Shown piece after piece: positions 8,091 to 17,493 of a stretch of DNA of 64,000 bases. Origin of the DNA: FEN-1297 sp021817845 (GTDB lineage Bacteria > Bacteroidota > Ignavibacteria > Ignavibacteriales > Ignavibacteriaceae). Each line of letters begins with the position of its first letter. Positions within the stretch are counted from its first letter, which is position 1. The position numbers and the translations under genes are program-made. The stretch spans positions 207,985-271,984 of the forward strand of contig JAKAFW010000001.1 in NCBI GenBank assembly GCA_021817845.1, given 5' to 3'. The notes under the pieces were generated by a model. It worked only from the letters and a program-made list of their open reading frames with translations. It was not told where the DNA came from and ran no database searches.

Positions 8091-9839
8091 ATGGAAAAGC
8101 AATTTTTATTTCTGTCAGTATTAATAGTTTATACTTTCTATTTTAATGCTCAAGCGCAATGGGTGCAAACAAATATGCGATTCGCCGAGAGCTGGGGCAT
8201 CGCAGTTTCAGGCGATAATGTCTTTGCCGGAACATATGGCGGCGGTGTTTATCTTGGCACGAACAATGGAACAAGTTGGTCAAAGGTCAATTCGGGCTTA
8301 ACGAATTTATCCGTGCCTTCGCTTGTATTTATCGGTACAAATCTCTTTGCCGGAACTAACGGCGGCGGTGTTTTTCTTTCCACGGACAATGGAACCAGTT
8401 GGACAGCGGTCAATTCGGGCTTAACGCATACTGATGCTACATCGCTTGCAGTTATCGGTACAAATCTCTTTGCCGGAACTGGTGGCGGTGTTTTTCTTTC
8501 CACGAATAATGGGACCAGTTGGACACCGGTCAATACCGGCCTGCCGGCAGACAACGGTGTCTCTGCTTTTGCCGTCTCAGGTACAAATCTCTTTGCCGGA
8601 ATTGGTGCGAAAGTTTTTCTTTCCACGGACAATGGAACCAGTTGGACACCGGTCAATTCGTACTTACCGGATTATCGTAGTGTTCAGTCGCTTGCAGTTA
8701 TCGGTACGAATCTCTTTGTCGGAACTAATGGTGACGGTATTTTTCTTGACACGAACAATGGAACCAGTTGGACAGCGGTCGATCAGGGTTCAATCGGTTA
8801 TTATGTTTATTCGTTTGCAGTTGTTGGTACGAATCTCTTTGCCGGAACTGATCAGGGTGTTTTTCTTGGCACGAACAATGGAACCAGTTGGACAGCGGTC
8901 AATTCGGGCTTAGAGAGTAATATTAATTCACTTGCATTTAACGGGACATATCTATTTGCTGGGGTAGCTATGACCGGAGTTTGGCGCCGTCCTCTTTCGG
9001 AAATGATTACCGGTGGTACAGATACCAGCGGGATCCTGTTGTCTTACGACAATAACAGCCCTGAAACAGGAGTTTACGAGTCATCTACTACCCCCGGCAT
9101 GATACTGGCAAACCGTTTAACAGCTCCTAATAATGCTTTTAAAATAATTAAACTAATTTATTATATAGAAGGTGATGATTCGACAGGAACAGCAAGCTTT
9201 TGCCCGGTTGTTTATCCGGGCAGCATTACTTTTTTCGGTATGCCTTCAAACAATTCTATTTATTCCGGTCAACTTTATACTCCGGTAAAAGGATGGAACA
9301 CAATTGATATTTCTTCGAGCAATATTACAAATCCTAATACTTCCGGTAATGATTTCTTTGTAGGAGTGAAATATGACGGGAAGGATGAGCCGCTTATTGG
9401 ACTGGATACGGTTTCGAACGGAAGAGCATGGGAATATGATGTAAATTATTCTAAATGGACTCAAATGGATAATTATAACCCGCCTTTTCCTGCAACACTT
9501 TACATAAGAGCGGAAGTAAGCGAGATAACAGGTATTGTTGATATAAATACTAAGGTCCCAAAGAATTTTAGCTTAACACAAAACTACCCTAATCCATTCA
9601 ACCCCTCCACCACAATTCAATATGATTTGCCTAAGGGAGAAAACGTGAAGCTAAAAGTTTATGATATTTTAGGAAGGGAAGTGGCGACATTGGTAGATGA
9701 TTTTCAGGCAGCCGGAAGCTATAAAGTGCAATGGAACGGAAGGAATGATAGAGGCGCAAGCTTAGCTTCCGGAATTTATTTATACAGTTTTGATGCCGGC
9801 GGCTATAAATCCGTTAAGAAGATGATTTACTTGAAATAG
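8091..9839 (+). CDS. Secreted repeat beta-propeller protein with T9SS sorting domain (582 aa)
   Basis: ATG 8091 is preferred over an in-frame TTG at 8079 because GGAG sits at 8081-8084 and the signal peptide (MEKQFLFLSVLIVYTFYFNAQAQ) then starts correctly. Residues ~30-300 form about seven repeats of ~43 residues with the core TNLFAGT.GGGVFLSTDNGTSWTAVNSGL, a BNR-like propeller. The repeats are also very similar in DNA. Next comes the ~165-residue module shared with the two large neighbours (LLSYDNNSPETGVYES to ATLYIRAE), then the same T9SS domain ending KKMIYLK. Ligand or enzyme activity unknown. Confidence 0.88.
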   Translation: MEKQFLFLSVLIVYTFYFNAQAQWVQTNMRFAESWGIAVSGDNVFAGTYGGGVYLGTNNGTSWSKVNSGLTNLSVPSLVFIGTNLFAGTNGGGVFLSTDNGTSWTAVNSGLTHTDATSLAVIGTNLFAGTGGGVFLSTNNGTSWTPVNTGLPADNGVSAFAVSGTNLFAGIGAKVFLSTDNGTSWTPVNSYLPDYRSVQSLAVIGTNLFVGTNGDGIFLDTNNGTSWTAVDQGSIGYYVYSFAVVGTNLFAGTDQGVFLGTNNGTSWTAVNSGLESNINSLAFNGTYLFAGVAMTGVWRRPLSEMITGGTDTSGILLSYDNNSPETGVYESSTTPGMILANRLTAPNNAFKIIKLIYYIEGDDSTGTASFCPVVYPGSITFFGMPSNNSIYSGQLYTPVKGWNTIDISSSNITNPNTSGNDFFVGVKYDGKDEPLIGLDTVSNGRAWEYDVNYSKWTQMDNYNPPFPATLYIRAEVSEITGIVDINTKVPKNFSLTQNYPNPFNPSTTIQYDLPKGENVKLKVYDILGREVATLVDDFQAAGSYKVQWNGRNDRGASLASGIYLYSFDAGGYKSVKKMIYLK

Positions 9840-9960
9840 ACACAGATTTCACTGATTTCACGAATGATGGAAATGATATTAAACTAAAAAGCGTCAGGCG
9901 ACAAACCTGCCTCTATCTATCGGTAGACAGGTGCCGGTAGGCAAGTGTCATAATAGTAAA

Positions 9961-10036
9961 TGAATATAAAATGAAATTTTCTAAAATATAAAACTGTTTC
10001 CGGAATTAATCTAACAATTTTTTTATAAAACTTATG
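9961..10036 (+). repeat. Duplicated intergenic segment, copy 2 (with internal deletion)
   Basis: 9961-10018 matches 7286-7343 (two differences in 58) and 10016-10036 matches 7994-8014 (one difference in 21). The two blocks overlap at the trinucleotide AAT, so relative to copy 1 about 650 bp carrying the barrel gene are absent. The last three bases form the ATG of the lipoprotein gene that follows. Confidence 0.85.
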
Positions 10037-10528
10037 ATTGTATATACCAAATATCCAGAAATATTATTTATGCTTTGTGTTTTCTTTTTAGCAGGCTGCA
10101 GTCATGACATAATAAAGCAGGATAATAAAAACATAAACTCTACGGGTAAAAGAAATGTTTGGAGAAACAATAACATAGCTCCCGGTCATTGCCGCATTGC
10201 AGGCACAATTGTATCGATTGATTCTACACTCGATAAAAGTTCTGCTAAAGATCCCTGTTCCCGGAAGCCTTGCAATGCTGTTGTAAGAGTGGATTCGATA
10301 TTGGGCTATGGCAGTGCTTTCCCGCCGTTATTAACCGGGAATTTAATTCAAATACATTTCTATTTTACTCTAAGCGCTACTACTAAAGATTTATTTCCCA
10401 ATATGACTGAATTCTATCCGGGACTAACTGTTGGCTCATCCTTTATAGGAGATATCGAAATGGTTATTCGATTGAATGAAAACAATAAAACAAACCGGTA
10501 TGCTATTTACGGATACCGGCAAAATTAA
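10034..10528 (+). CDS. Lipoprotein of unknown function (164 aa)
   Basis: The N-terminus MIVYTKYPEILFMLCVFFLAGC has a short hydrophobic core and lipobox LAGC (Cys22), so it is probably a membrane-anchored lipoprotein. The rest has four Cys, including DPCSRKPC, and a beta-rich pattern (CRIAGTIVSID, NAVVRVDSILG, LIQIHFYFTLS, GSSFIGDIEMVI); no family recognised. The ATG is the last codon of the duplicated intergenic block and no Shine-Dalgarno sequence is visible. It lies 23 bp before the third T9SS propeller gene. Confidence 0.65.
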   Translation: MIVYTKYPEILFMLCVFFLAGCSHDIIKQDNKNINSTGKRNVWRNNNIAPGHCRIAGTIVSIDSTLDKSSAKDPCSRKPCNAVVRVDSILGYGSAFPPLLTGNLIQIHFYFTLSATTKDLFPNMTEFYPGLTVGSSFIGDIEMVIRLNENNKTNRYAIYGYRQN

Positions 10529-10551
10529 AAACATTATTTAGGAATAATACT

Positions 10552-13500
10552 ATGAAAAACTTTTTAAAAAACTCTTTGCTTGTAACTGCGGCTGTGTTTT
10601 TCTTTTCTATTCCTTCAATATCCAGTGCACAAAGTTTTTCTAATTCTGCCGGAATTAGAAAAGAAGGTGAAGGGAATGAGAATATTAAGGACAGGTTAAA
10701 ATATGAATTTATGATGCTTCGCAATCCGGTAACTAATAGAATACCCGGTAACATTAGAAAGCTTGAATTAGAATATGCAAAGACGCTTCCTACTGTTGAA
10801 GAGGTTCCAATGGAAAAAGGAATGGAAAAAGTACAAAGCACAACATGGACATCGCTTGGACCTTCCAATGTAGGCGGCAGGACAAGAGCGCTTGCGGTAG
10901 ATGTTTCAAATGAAAATGTAATTCTTGCAGGCGGAGTTTCCGGCGGTATGTGGCGTTCTTCCGACGGAGGGAATAGCTGGAACAAAACTACTGCCCCCGA
11001 ACAACTACAAAGCGTAACTTGTGTGGCCCAAGATACACGACCCGGGCATACAAATGTTTTCTATTATGGTACAGGCGAATTCCCAGAAGGTACTTCAGCT
11101 AGTGATAATTATTCAGCCCCTTATTCGGGAGATGGAATTTTCAAATCTACTGACGATGGACAAAGCTGGCAGATCTTAACTTCAACTCAAGGTAACTCCC
11201 CACAGGCCTTTAGATATTTTTTCCAGTATGTCTGGAATATTGCTGCTGATCCTTCAAATACAGCACAGGATGTTGTTTATGCTGCCACCTACGGTGCGAT
11301 AGAAAGAAGCACAGATGGTGGGAACTCGTGGAGTGTCGTACTCGGGGGAAAGTCTCCTTACTCAGAGTTCACCGATGTTGCGGTGACCTCCACTGGTACG
11401 GTGTATGCCGTCTTGAGCAGCGATGGCACACAGGCAGGGGTATGGCGATCTACAGACGGAATTACTTGGACAGACATAACACCGTCGACCTGGTCCACCA
11501 CCTATCGCCGCACAGTCATCGGCATTGCCCCTTCAGACGAAAATGAAGTTTACTTTTTAGCCGAGACTCCCGGAGTAGGAACACTTGGTCATAGTCTATG
11601 GAAGTACACCGACGGAAACGTATCTCCATGGGAAGACCGGTCATCAAATATTCCAGCACTTGGAGGCATGGATGGCAATTTTGATTCTCAAGGCTCATAC
11701 GATCTGCTTGTAAGGGTTAAGCCCGACGATCCTAATTTTGTAATTATCGGCGGTACTAATCTTTATAGGTCGACAGATGGTTTTGCAACGGCTATTAACA
11801 CTTCCGACTGGGTCGGCGGATATGCAAGGAGTAACGACAACAATGATTATCCCAACCAGCATCCGGATGAGCATGCATTAGTATTTTTACCTTCAAATCC
11901 TAAAGTTGTATTTTCAGGTAATGATGGAGGAATAAGCAAAACTAACGATGTAACTTCTTCGCTTGTAACATGGACAAGCTTGAATAATGGTTATATTACT
12001 TCGCAATTTTATAGTGTCGCGATGGATCAGGCAGCAAGCGGAGACAACGTTGTAATTGGAGGCATGCAGGACAACAGTGATTACTTTTTCAATTCGACAA
12101 ATGGAATGTCGCCATGGGTCCAGTTGTGGGGTGGTGACGGATGCATCACAGCCATTGCGAATAACAAGACATACTATTACATAAGTGCTCAGAATGGTCT
12201 TTTGCAGAGACTAAACTTGGACGGTCAGGGTAATGTTTTGAATTGGGCTGAGGTTGAACCAAAAGGGGGGACTAACTTTTTATTTGTAACACCTTATTTA
12301 CTTGATCCCAACAATAGCAATTTAATGTATATGGCTGCCGGCGACAGTGTGTGGAGAAATAGTGATTTAAGTAAAATACCGGATACTACAAATTATGCCA
12401 CAGATGTTAATTGGACGGCAATGGGCAATACGGCAATTGCAAATGATGTAATTACAGCGCTTGGCATATCTAAAACTCCGGCAAACAGGTTATACTTCGG
12501 AACTGAATATGGAAAGGTCTACCGGATAGACAACGCAAATTCAGGTAACCCGATGCCGGTTGACATTTGGACAAATAAAGGCTTCCCCGCTAATGCTTAC
12601 GTAAGCTGCATTGCGGTAGACCCTGACAACGCAAATAATGTGCTGCTCGTATTTTCAAATTATAATGTAATAAGCCTTTATTATTCAACTGATGGAGGGA
12701 ATAGTTGGTTAGATATAGCCGGAAATTTAGAACAAAATCCTGATGGTTCCGGCAATGGTCCTTCCTGCCGGTGGGCTTCAATCTTAAATTATGGAGGTAC
12801 AAAATCTTATTACGTAGCAACAAGCACGGGGCTCTATTCAACAACGCAACTAAACGGCACATCCACGGTCTGGGCGCAGGAAGGCGCTAACACAATTGGA
12901 AATGTAGTTAGCGATATGGTTATTTCCCGTGAGACTGACGGCAAAATTGTAATTGCAACGCATGGTAACGGCGTATACAGTTCTCACGTTAGTACTAATA
13001 CAACTACCGATTCAAGTGACTTTCTGCTTTCGTTTGATAATAATATTACTCCGGCAAGGGGAATTTATTTAAAGTTTCCCAATAAAAATACCATAATAGC
13101 AAACAGGTTAACGGCTCCGTCAAATACTTTTCAAATTACTAAGCTTATGTATTATATAACCGCGGATCATTCGGGAGGTGTGGGCAGCTTTTCTCCTTAT
13201 GAAGATGCATGTGCTAATTATTCGAATGGCGTACTTGGACCGGCTACTTACGGCGTTCTATTTGATAATATCACTCCTTCAAATATACCCGGTTGGGATA
13301 CAGTCAATGTTTCTATTTCGGTTAATCCAACAACTCCAAATTCTAAAGAATTCTTTGTAGGAGTTATATACGACGGTACACATGAGCCTGCAATCGGATA
13401 TGACAGCACTTCATCAAATGGAAGAGGGTGGTATAGAGATGCGAGCATTTATAACTGGACTCAATTGGACAGTCTCAATTGGCATATCACTCTTTACATA

Positions 13501-13833
13501 AGAGCCGAGATAAGCACGGTTACGGGCATTGTTGATATAAATACTCAGGTACCAAAGGATTTTAGTTTAGCCCAAAACTATCCTAATCCCTTCAACCCTT
13601 CCACGACAATTCAATATGATTTGCCAAAGGGAGAAAATGTGAAACTGAAAGTCTATGATATTTTAGGAAGGGAAGTAGCGACATTGGTAGACGCATTTCA
13701 AGATGCAGGTACTTATAAGGCTCAGTGGAACGGAAGGAATAACAACGATGAGGCTTTGGCATCTGGCATTTACCTTTATTCATTTGAAGCTGGAAGTTAC
13801 AAATCGGTTAAGAAGATGATTTATTTGAAATGA
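10552..13833 (+). CDS. Secreted BNR/sortilin-type beta-propeller protein with T9SS sorting domain (1093 aa)
   Basis: Paralogue of the 1118-residue protein at 3932 over its whole length. A signal peptide ends near ISSAQ; the RNPVTNRIPGNIRKLELEYAKTLPT segment mirrors RNPATGQIPINIREKELSFAKTLPT in the paralogue. Asp-box motifs include SSDGGNSWN, STDDGQSWQ, STDGGNSWS, STDGITWT and STDGGNSWL. The ~165-residue shared module and T9SS domain close the protein (NYPNPFNPSTTI, YDILGREVA, KKMIYLK). Bases 11320-11530 are clearly richer in G+C (about 53-58% per 60-base line) than the rest of the gene while staying in frame, a sign of a recombined patch. Enzymatic role not identifiable. Confidence 0.9.
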   Translation: MKNFLKNSLLVTAAVFFFSIPSISSAQSFSNSAGIRKEGEGNENIKDRLKYEFMMLRNPVTNRIPGNIRKLELEYAKTLPTVEEVPMEKGMEKVQSTTWTSLGPSNVGGRTRALAVDVSNENVILAGGVSGGMWRSSDGGNSWNKTTAPEQLQSVTCVAQDTRPGHTNVFYYGTGEFPEGTSASDNYSAPYSGDGIFKSTDDGQSWQILTSTQGNSPQAFRYFFQYVWNIAADPSNTAQDVVYAATYGAIERSTDGGNSWSVVLGGKSPYSEFTDVAVTSTGTVYAVLSSDGTQAGVWRSTDGITWTDITPSTWSTTYRRTVIGIAPSDENEVYFLAETPGVGTLGHSLWKYTDGNVSPWEDRSSNIPALGGMDGNFDSQGSYDLLVRVKPDDPNFVIIGGTNLYRSTDGFATAINTSDWVGGYARSNDNNDYPNQHPDEHALVFLPSNPKVVFSGNDGGISKTNDVTSSLVTWTSLNNGYITSQFYSVAMDQAASGDNVVIGGMQDNSDYFFNSTNGMSPWVQLWGGDGCITAIANNKTYYYISAQNGLLQRLNLDGQGNVLNWAEVEPKGGTNFLFVTPYLLDPNNSNLMYMAAGDSVWRNSDLSKIPDTTNYATDVNWTAMGNTAIANDVITALGISKTPANRLYFGTEYGKVYRIDNANSGNPMPVDIWTNKGFPANAYVSCIAVDPDNANNVLLVFSNYNVISLYYSTDGGNSWLDIAGNLEQNPDGSGNGPSCRWASILNYGGTKSYYVATSTGLYSTTQLNGTSTVWAQEGANTIGNVVSDMVISRETDGKIVIATHGNGVYSSHVSTNTTTDSSDFLLSFDNNITPARGIYLKFPNKNTIIANRLTAPSNTFQITKLMYYITADHSGGVGSFSPYEDACANYSNGVLGPATYGVLFDNITPSNIPGWDTVNVSISVNPTTPNSKEFFVGVIYDGTHEPAIGYDSTSSNGRGWYRDASIYNWTQLDSLNWHITLYIRAEISTVTGIVDINTQVPKDFSLAQNYPNPFNPSTTIQYDLPKGENVKLKVYDILGREVATLVDAFQDAGTYKAQWNGRNNNDEALASGIYLYSFEAGSYKSVKKMIYLK

Positions 13834-14327
13834 GTACAATGGAGGATGGGATATGGAGTATGGAGTATGGGATATGGAAGATGTATGATGGAATATGGAA
13901 AATCATTTCAAATATCTTGACATAAAAAGCTTGTCTACCGAGACTGTTGCAGAACTACTTTGTTGCCATTGACTCCCGCAATCGGGATAAACTCCGAGAG
14001 AAATCTCCTTTGTTGAAAATTTAAAAGATTTCTCAGTCGATGATTTATCCCGTATGCGGGACTCCTTACTAATGACAACTGCTTCTCCCTGTCATATCGA
14101 AGGAGCTTTGCGACTGAGATATCTCATGATCTACTTGGCTGTCTAAGCTATTCGTGGGATTTCTTCCCGCATACGGGGCAAGCTCCGGCTAATCCGCTGA
14201 AAGCGGACGGATTCGAAATGACACAAGTGGTCATTCTTTTAATAAATAAAGGCAATGCCTTTTTCTATATAGAACTCAAAAACTGAAGTAAGATTCAATA
14301 AATGATTTACAAAATATTGGAGATATC
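13834..14327. repeat. Gene-free region made of dispersed repeats
   Basis: 13846-13928 is a TGGAGTA/TGGAATA-type simple repeat; its last 48 bp recur at 29223-29270 with two differences. 13930-14225 is a composite of the GTCATTTCGA family: GTCATATCGAAGGAGC at 14091, several AGATTTCTC/GGGATTTCT blocks, and CGAAATGACAC at 14214-14224. Parts of it recur inverted at 39110-39150. No convincing ORF was found; the promoter of the next gene must lie in the last ~100 bases. Confidence 0.75.
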
Positions 14328-15956
14328 ATGTTAAAAAATAAAGCTGCATTTTATCTTGTTGTCATTTTTTTAATTTTTTTCGATAAAATAATTTTTGCAC
14401 AAGACGGACAGCTTGATATGAGTTTTGCTGACTCCGGGGAAGTAATTAACAGTATCGGAACGTCTGCCGGTTTTGGATGGTATGGTGAAGCACATTCAAC
14501 ATTAATCCAAAGTGACGGAAAAATTATTGCCGCCGGGTTTGCACGCGCTCCATCGCAAACTTTTTTTGCATTGATTCGTTATAATCAAAACGGGATTATC
14601 GACAGCACATTCGGAATTAACGGGGTTGATACTACCGCAATTGGTTTTTCCGATGACAAAGCTTATTCCGCTTTGATCCAGCCCGATGGTAAAATTATTG
14701 CGGCAGGGTATGCTACCGAAAATTATTTGCATATGTTCGCTTTACTACGCTATAACAAAGATGGAAGCCGGGATAATACTTTTGGTACAAACGGTATTGT
14801 AACCACTGCTGTAAACAAATCTGATGATAAAATATTCTCAATTGCTATTCAGCAAGACGGTAAAATAGTTGCAGCCGGAACTTCATACGAAGGGATTAAT
14901 AATCAAAATGTATACGTTTTTGCTTTAGCTCGTTATAATACAGACGGAAGCTTAGACAATACGTTCGGGACAAATGGGATGGTAACAACAGCTTTAGAAA
15001 TATCCGGCACATTGCAGCAGGATAATGAAGCTAAGTCAGTTATAATTCAGAATGACGGAAAAATAGTTATTGGCGGATATTCAGGCAGCAATAATCAAAA
15101 TTATTTTGCTTTAATCCGGTATAATAGTAACGGCAGCCTGGATAATTCATTTAATACAAATGGGATTGTAGTGACTGCTGTAGGAACTGAGAGTGATGTT
15201 ATTAACTCTTTAGCAATACAAAGCGATGGTAAGATTGTAACGGCCGGCTTTAGTGAAATAGGTTATTATCTGTATGCCTTTGGACTTGCCCGTTACGACA
15301 CGAACGGTAGTTTAGACAATACATTCGGCACAAATGGAATAGTTACTACTGCTATTGAGCAGTCGTCGGAGGCTAACTCAGTGACGATCCAGAGTGACGG
15401 TAAGATTGTGGTTGCAGGATATTCGGGTGATGGAAACCGTGACGATTTTGCCTTAGCCCGATATAATACGAGTGGAAGTTTAGATAACACTTTTGGCACA
15501 AACGGGATAACAACTACGCCTTTTATTTTCTCTGATGAAGCCAATTCAGTAGCAATCCAGACTGACGGCAAGATAGTTGCAGCCGGAGCTTGTGAATATA
15601 ATGACTTTTATAACCTTGACGGGTTTGCGTTAATGCGTTATACAGGAAGTTCAAGCGGTGTGAACTCTGTCCCGGTGGCCGCCGATTTTCCAAAGACTTA
15701 CGCACTTTATCAGAATTATCCTAACCCTTTCAACCCAACGACAATACTTAATTATTCAATTCCCAAATCAAGTTTTGTTACAATTAAAGTCTATGATGTA
15801 ATTGGTCGAGAGGTTGCAGTTTTAGTTAACGAAGAAAAACCGGCGGGGGATTATTCTATTATTTTTAATGCAAGTAATCTTGCAAGCGGAATTTATTTTT
15901 ATAAAATGCAAGCAGGGAGATTTGAAAAGACTAAAAAATTGATTTTGTTGAAATGA
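14328..15956 (+). CDS. Delta-60 repeat secreted protein with T9SS sorting domain (542 aa)
   Basis: Signal peptide MLKNKAAFYLVVIFLIFFDKIIFAQ, then about seven delta-60 repeats of 50-60 residues with the signature DGKIVAAG...FALARYNTDGSLDNTFGTNGIVTTA, predicted to fold as a beta-propeller-like array. The T9SS domain (NYPNPFNPTTILNYSIPKSSFVTIKVYDVIGREVAVLVNE, KKLILLK end) belongs to a different sequence subtype from the three upstream proteins, and the shared ~165-residue module is absent. GGAG stands just before the ATG. Such proteins are surface or secreted; function unknown. Confidence 0.9.
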   Translation: MLKNKAAFYLVVIFLIFFDKIIFAQDGQLDMSFADSGEVINSIGTSAGFGWYGEAHSTLIQSDGKIIAAGFARAPSQTFFALIRYNQNGIIDSTFGINGVDTTAIGFSDDKAYSALIQPDGKIIAAGYATENYLHMFALLRYNKDGSRDNTFGTNGIVTTAVNKSDDKIFSIAIQQDGKIVAAGTSYEGINNQNVYVFALARYNTDGSLDNTFGTNGMVTTALEISGTLQQDNEAKSVIIQNDGKIVIGGYSGSNNQNYFALIRYNSNGSLDNSFNTNGIVVTAVGTESDVINSLAIQSDGKIVTAGFSEIGYYLYAFGLARYDTNGSLDNTFGTNGIVTTAIEQSSEANSVTIQSDGKIVVAGYSGDGNRDDFALARYNTSGSLDNTFGTNGITTTPFIFSDEANSVAIQTDGKIVAAGACEYNDFYNLDGFALMRYTGSSSGVNSVPVAADFPKTYALYQNYPNPFNPTTILNYSIPKSSFVTIKVYDVIGREVAVLVNEEKPAGDYSIIFNASNLASGIYFYKMQAGRFEKTKKLILLK

Positions 15957-16041
15957 GTGCAAAGTTAATGAAGAAAAGATATAAGCTTGAAAAAGAAAGT
16001 TCCGAGGATTTAAGTGAAGCATCAGGAACAAAGGGAGAAAT

Positions 16042-17493
16042 TTAAATGATTAAATGTTTTCCTTCATCTGACTCGTAAAAGACGTTGTGAGAATTTAAGT
16101 AATTATAAAGATCATCATAATTATCATAGTTGAGGTGTGCACTAAACAAATGCGCTTTGGTCAACATATCGATAAAGGGAACAGGGTCTTTGCCGTTTGT
16201 TAATTTTTTTAATGTTAATAAATAATCCTCACGATAAACAGTTGGAATAATAATTTTAGACTCGTCTTTGTTAACGAGCTCTGCATTCATCATCACTCTT
16301 GCTATTCTTCCGTTGCCGTCTTCAAAAGGATGTACTTCACTAACAAGAAACATAATATATGCAGCGCGCGCAAATGGACTTGATAAAATTTTATAATAAT
16401 CAAATCCTCGAGAAAGAGTGCCTTTGACGAGTTTGTAGTCAACAAAAAAAGTATTTCCGGCTCTATTGTTTTTTTCTTTAAATTGCCCCGGGGATTTGCC
16501 TACACGCGAAGCGAGCAATGTCTTATGTCTTGATTGAAGAAGTCCTAAGAATTCATCGGTATTAGATGGAATTAATTTCATTTCGTTTCTGTTGGAAACG
16601 ATTTGATAAGTACCGAGAATGTCATGTGAATCGTCTCCACGATTAGGTAATGGCACACCGGTATCAACAATGTTTTTGGCTTCGGAAACTTCGAATACTG
16701 TTCCTTCTATGTAATTGGAAAAATAGGCTTCGAAGAAAGCGAAATTTCTGAATGAGCTTAAAGATAAGTTTTTATCCGGAAGTTCTTTAAATTCTTTGTT
16801 ATGCAGGTAATTAAAAAGGATTTCAAAGAGTTCAATCCTATTTCTATCATAAGGTAAACGGGCAGCACGCGATAAAGCTAAATTTGACTTTAATATTTTT
16901 GAAGGCTTGGTTGCAAACAACGCACCAATAATTTTGTTCAGCGATTCAAACTCTTTCTGCATATCAAGTGTTCCAGATAGTTCCCTTGCTCTATCGCGCA
17001 AACGGTTTAATGCTTCTTCTCCATTGATTCTTAAAATGTCATCTAGCTTTTCCTCAATCTGAGGAATGCTCAAAGATTTTGAATCAGGGCCTGATTTTTT
17101 AGTTATTTGTAAATTTTCCAGAAACGCTCTTTCTTTTGATGAAACGAACAACTCACCAATCATTTTATTGTCACCTTCAACCGGTCCTTTTCCTTCAAGA
17201 AAATTTATCGTTACACCGGGAAGCTTTATTTTTCTGGTGTAGGAATATGTCACAAAAATCTGATTAGCTGCTGTCGGTTTGAATTCAAATGCAGAGCGAT
17301 GACTTAAGACTGCTTGAGGATATAAATTGCCAAGTATTTCAAGAATGTTTCTCTTAATTATTACGGGAGGGGTTTCCTCAAAATTGGTGGAATAAACCCT
17401 TGGTGCTATTTTCCTTATTTGTTTTTCTTGAAGCATCTTGGATATTTTGTATGCTTCTTGGCGGTTAGCAGATGCAAATATTAATTCGCTCAT
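16042..17493 (-). CDS. AbiEi-like wHTH-Fic domain fusion protein
   Basis: 483 residues. The N-terminal ~180 resemble AbiEi antitoxin-type proteins: a winged helix (YKISKMLQEKQIRKIAPRVYSTN), then LSHRSAFEF and an extended beta region. The C-terminal half is a Fic domain with the complete motif HPFEDGNGRIAR (catalytic His388) that transfers AMP or another nucleotide-derived group to target hydroxyls. SNYIEG at 259-264 fits the class II inhibitory helix [S/T]xxxE[G/N], with E263 as the self-inhibiting glutamate. Five copies of a 15-bp repeat lie upstream, the first overlapping the start codon, so self-regulation through the winged helix is likely. Target unknown; it could be a stand-alone toxin/antitoxin-like or stress protein. 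Confidence 0.85.
   Translation of the reverse strand: MSELIFASANRQEAYKISKMLQEKQIRKIAPRVYSTNFEETPPVIIKRNILEILGNLYPQAVLSHRSAFEFKPTAANQIFVTYSYTRKIKLPGVTINFLEGKGPVEGDNKMIGELFVSSKERAFLENLQITKKSGPDSKSLSIPQIEEKLDDILRINGEEALNRLRDRARELSGTLDMQKEFESLNKIIGALFATKPSKILKSNLALSRAARLPYDRNRIELFEILFNYLHNKEFKELPDKNLSLSSFRNFAFFEAYFSNYIEGTVFEVSEAKNIVDTGVPLPNRGDDSHDILGTYQIVSNRNEMKLIPSNTDEFLGLLQSRHKTLLASRVGKSPGQFKEKNNRAGNTFFVDYKLVKGTLSRGFDYYKILSSPFARAAYIMFLVSEVHPFEDGNGRIARVMMNAELVNKDESKIIIPTVYREDYLLTLKKLTNGKDPVPFIDMLTKAHLFSAHLNYDNYDDLYNYLNSHNVFYESDEGKHLII

Noticed and set aside
8434..8913. 159-residue ORF inside the repeat propeller gene
   Set aside because: A shadow frame caused by the tandem DNA repeats of the real gene.
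3932..13833. Assigning the large propeller proteins as xyloglucanases or sialidases
   Set aside because: Asp-box motifs alone do not show catalytic residues, so only the fold was named.
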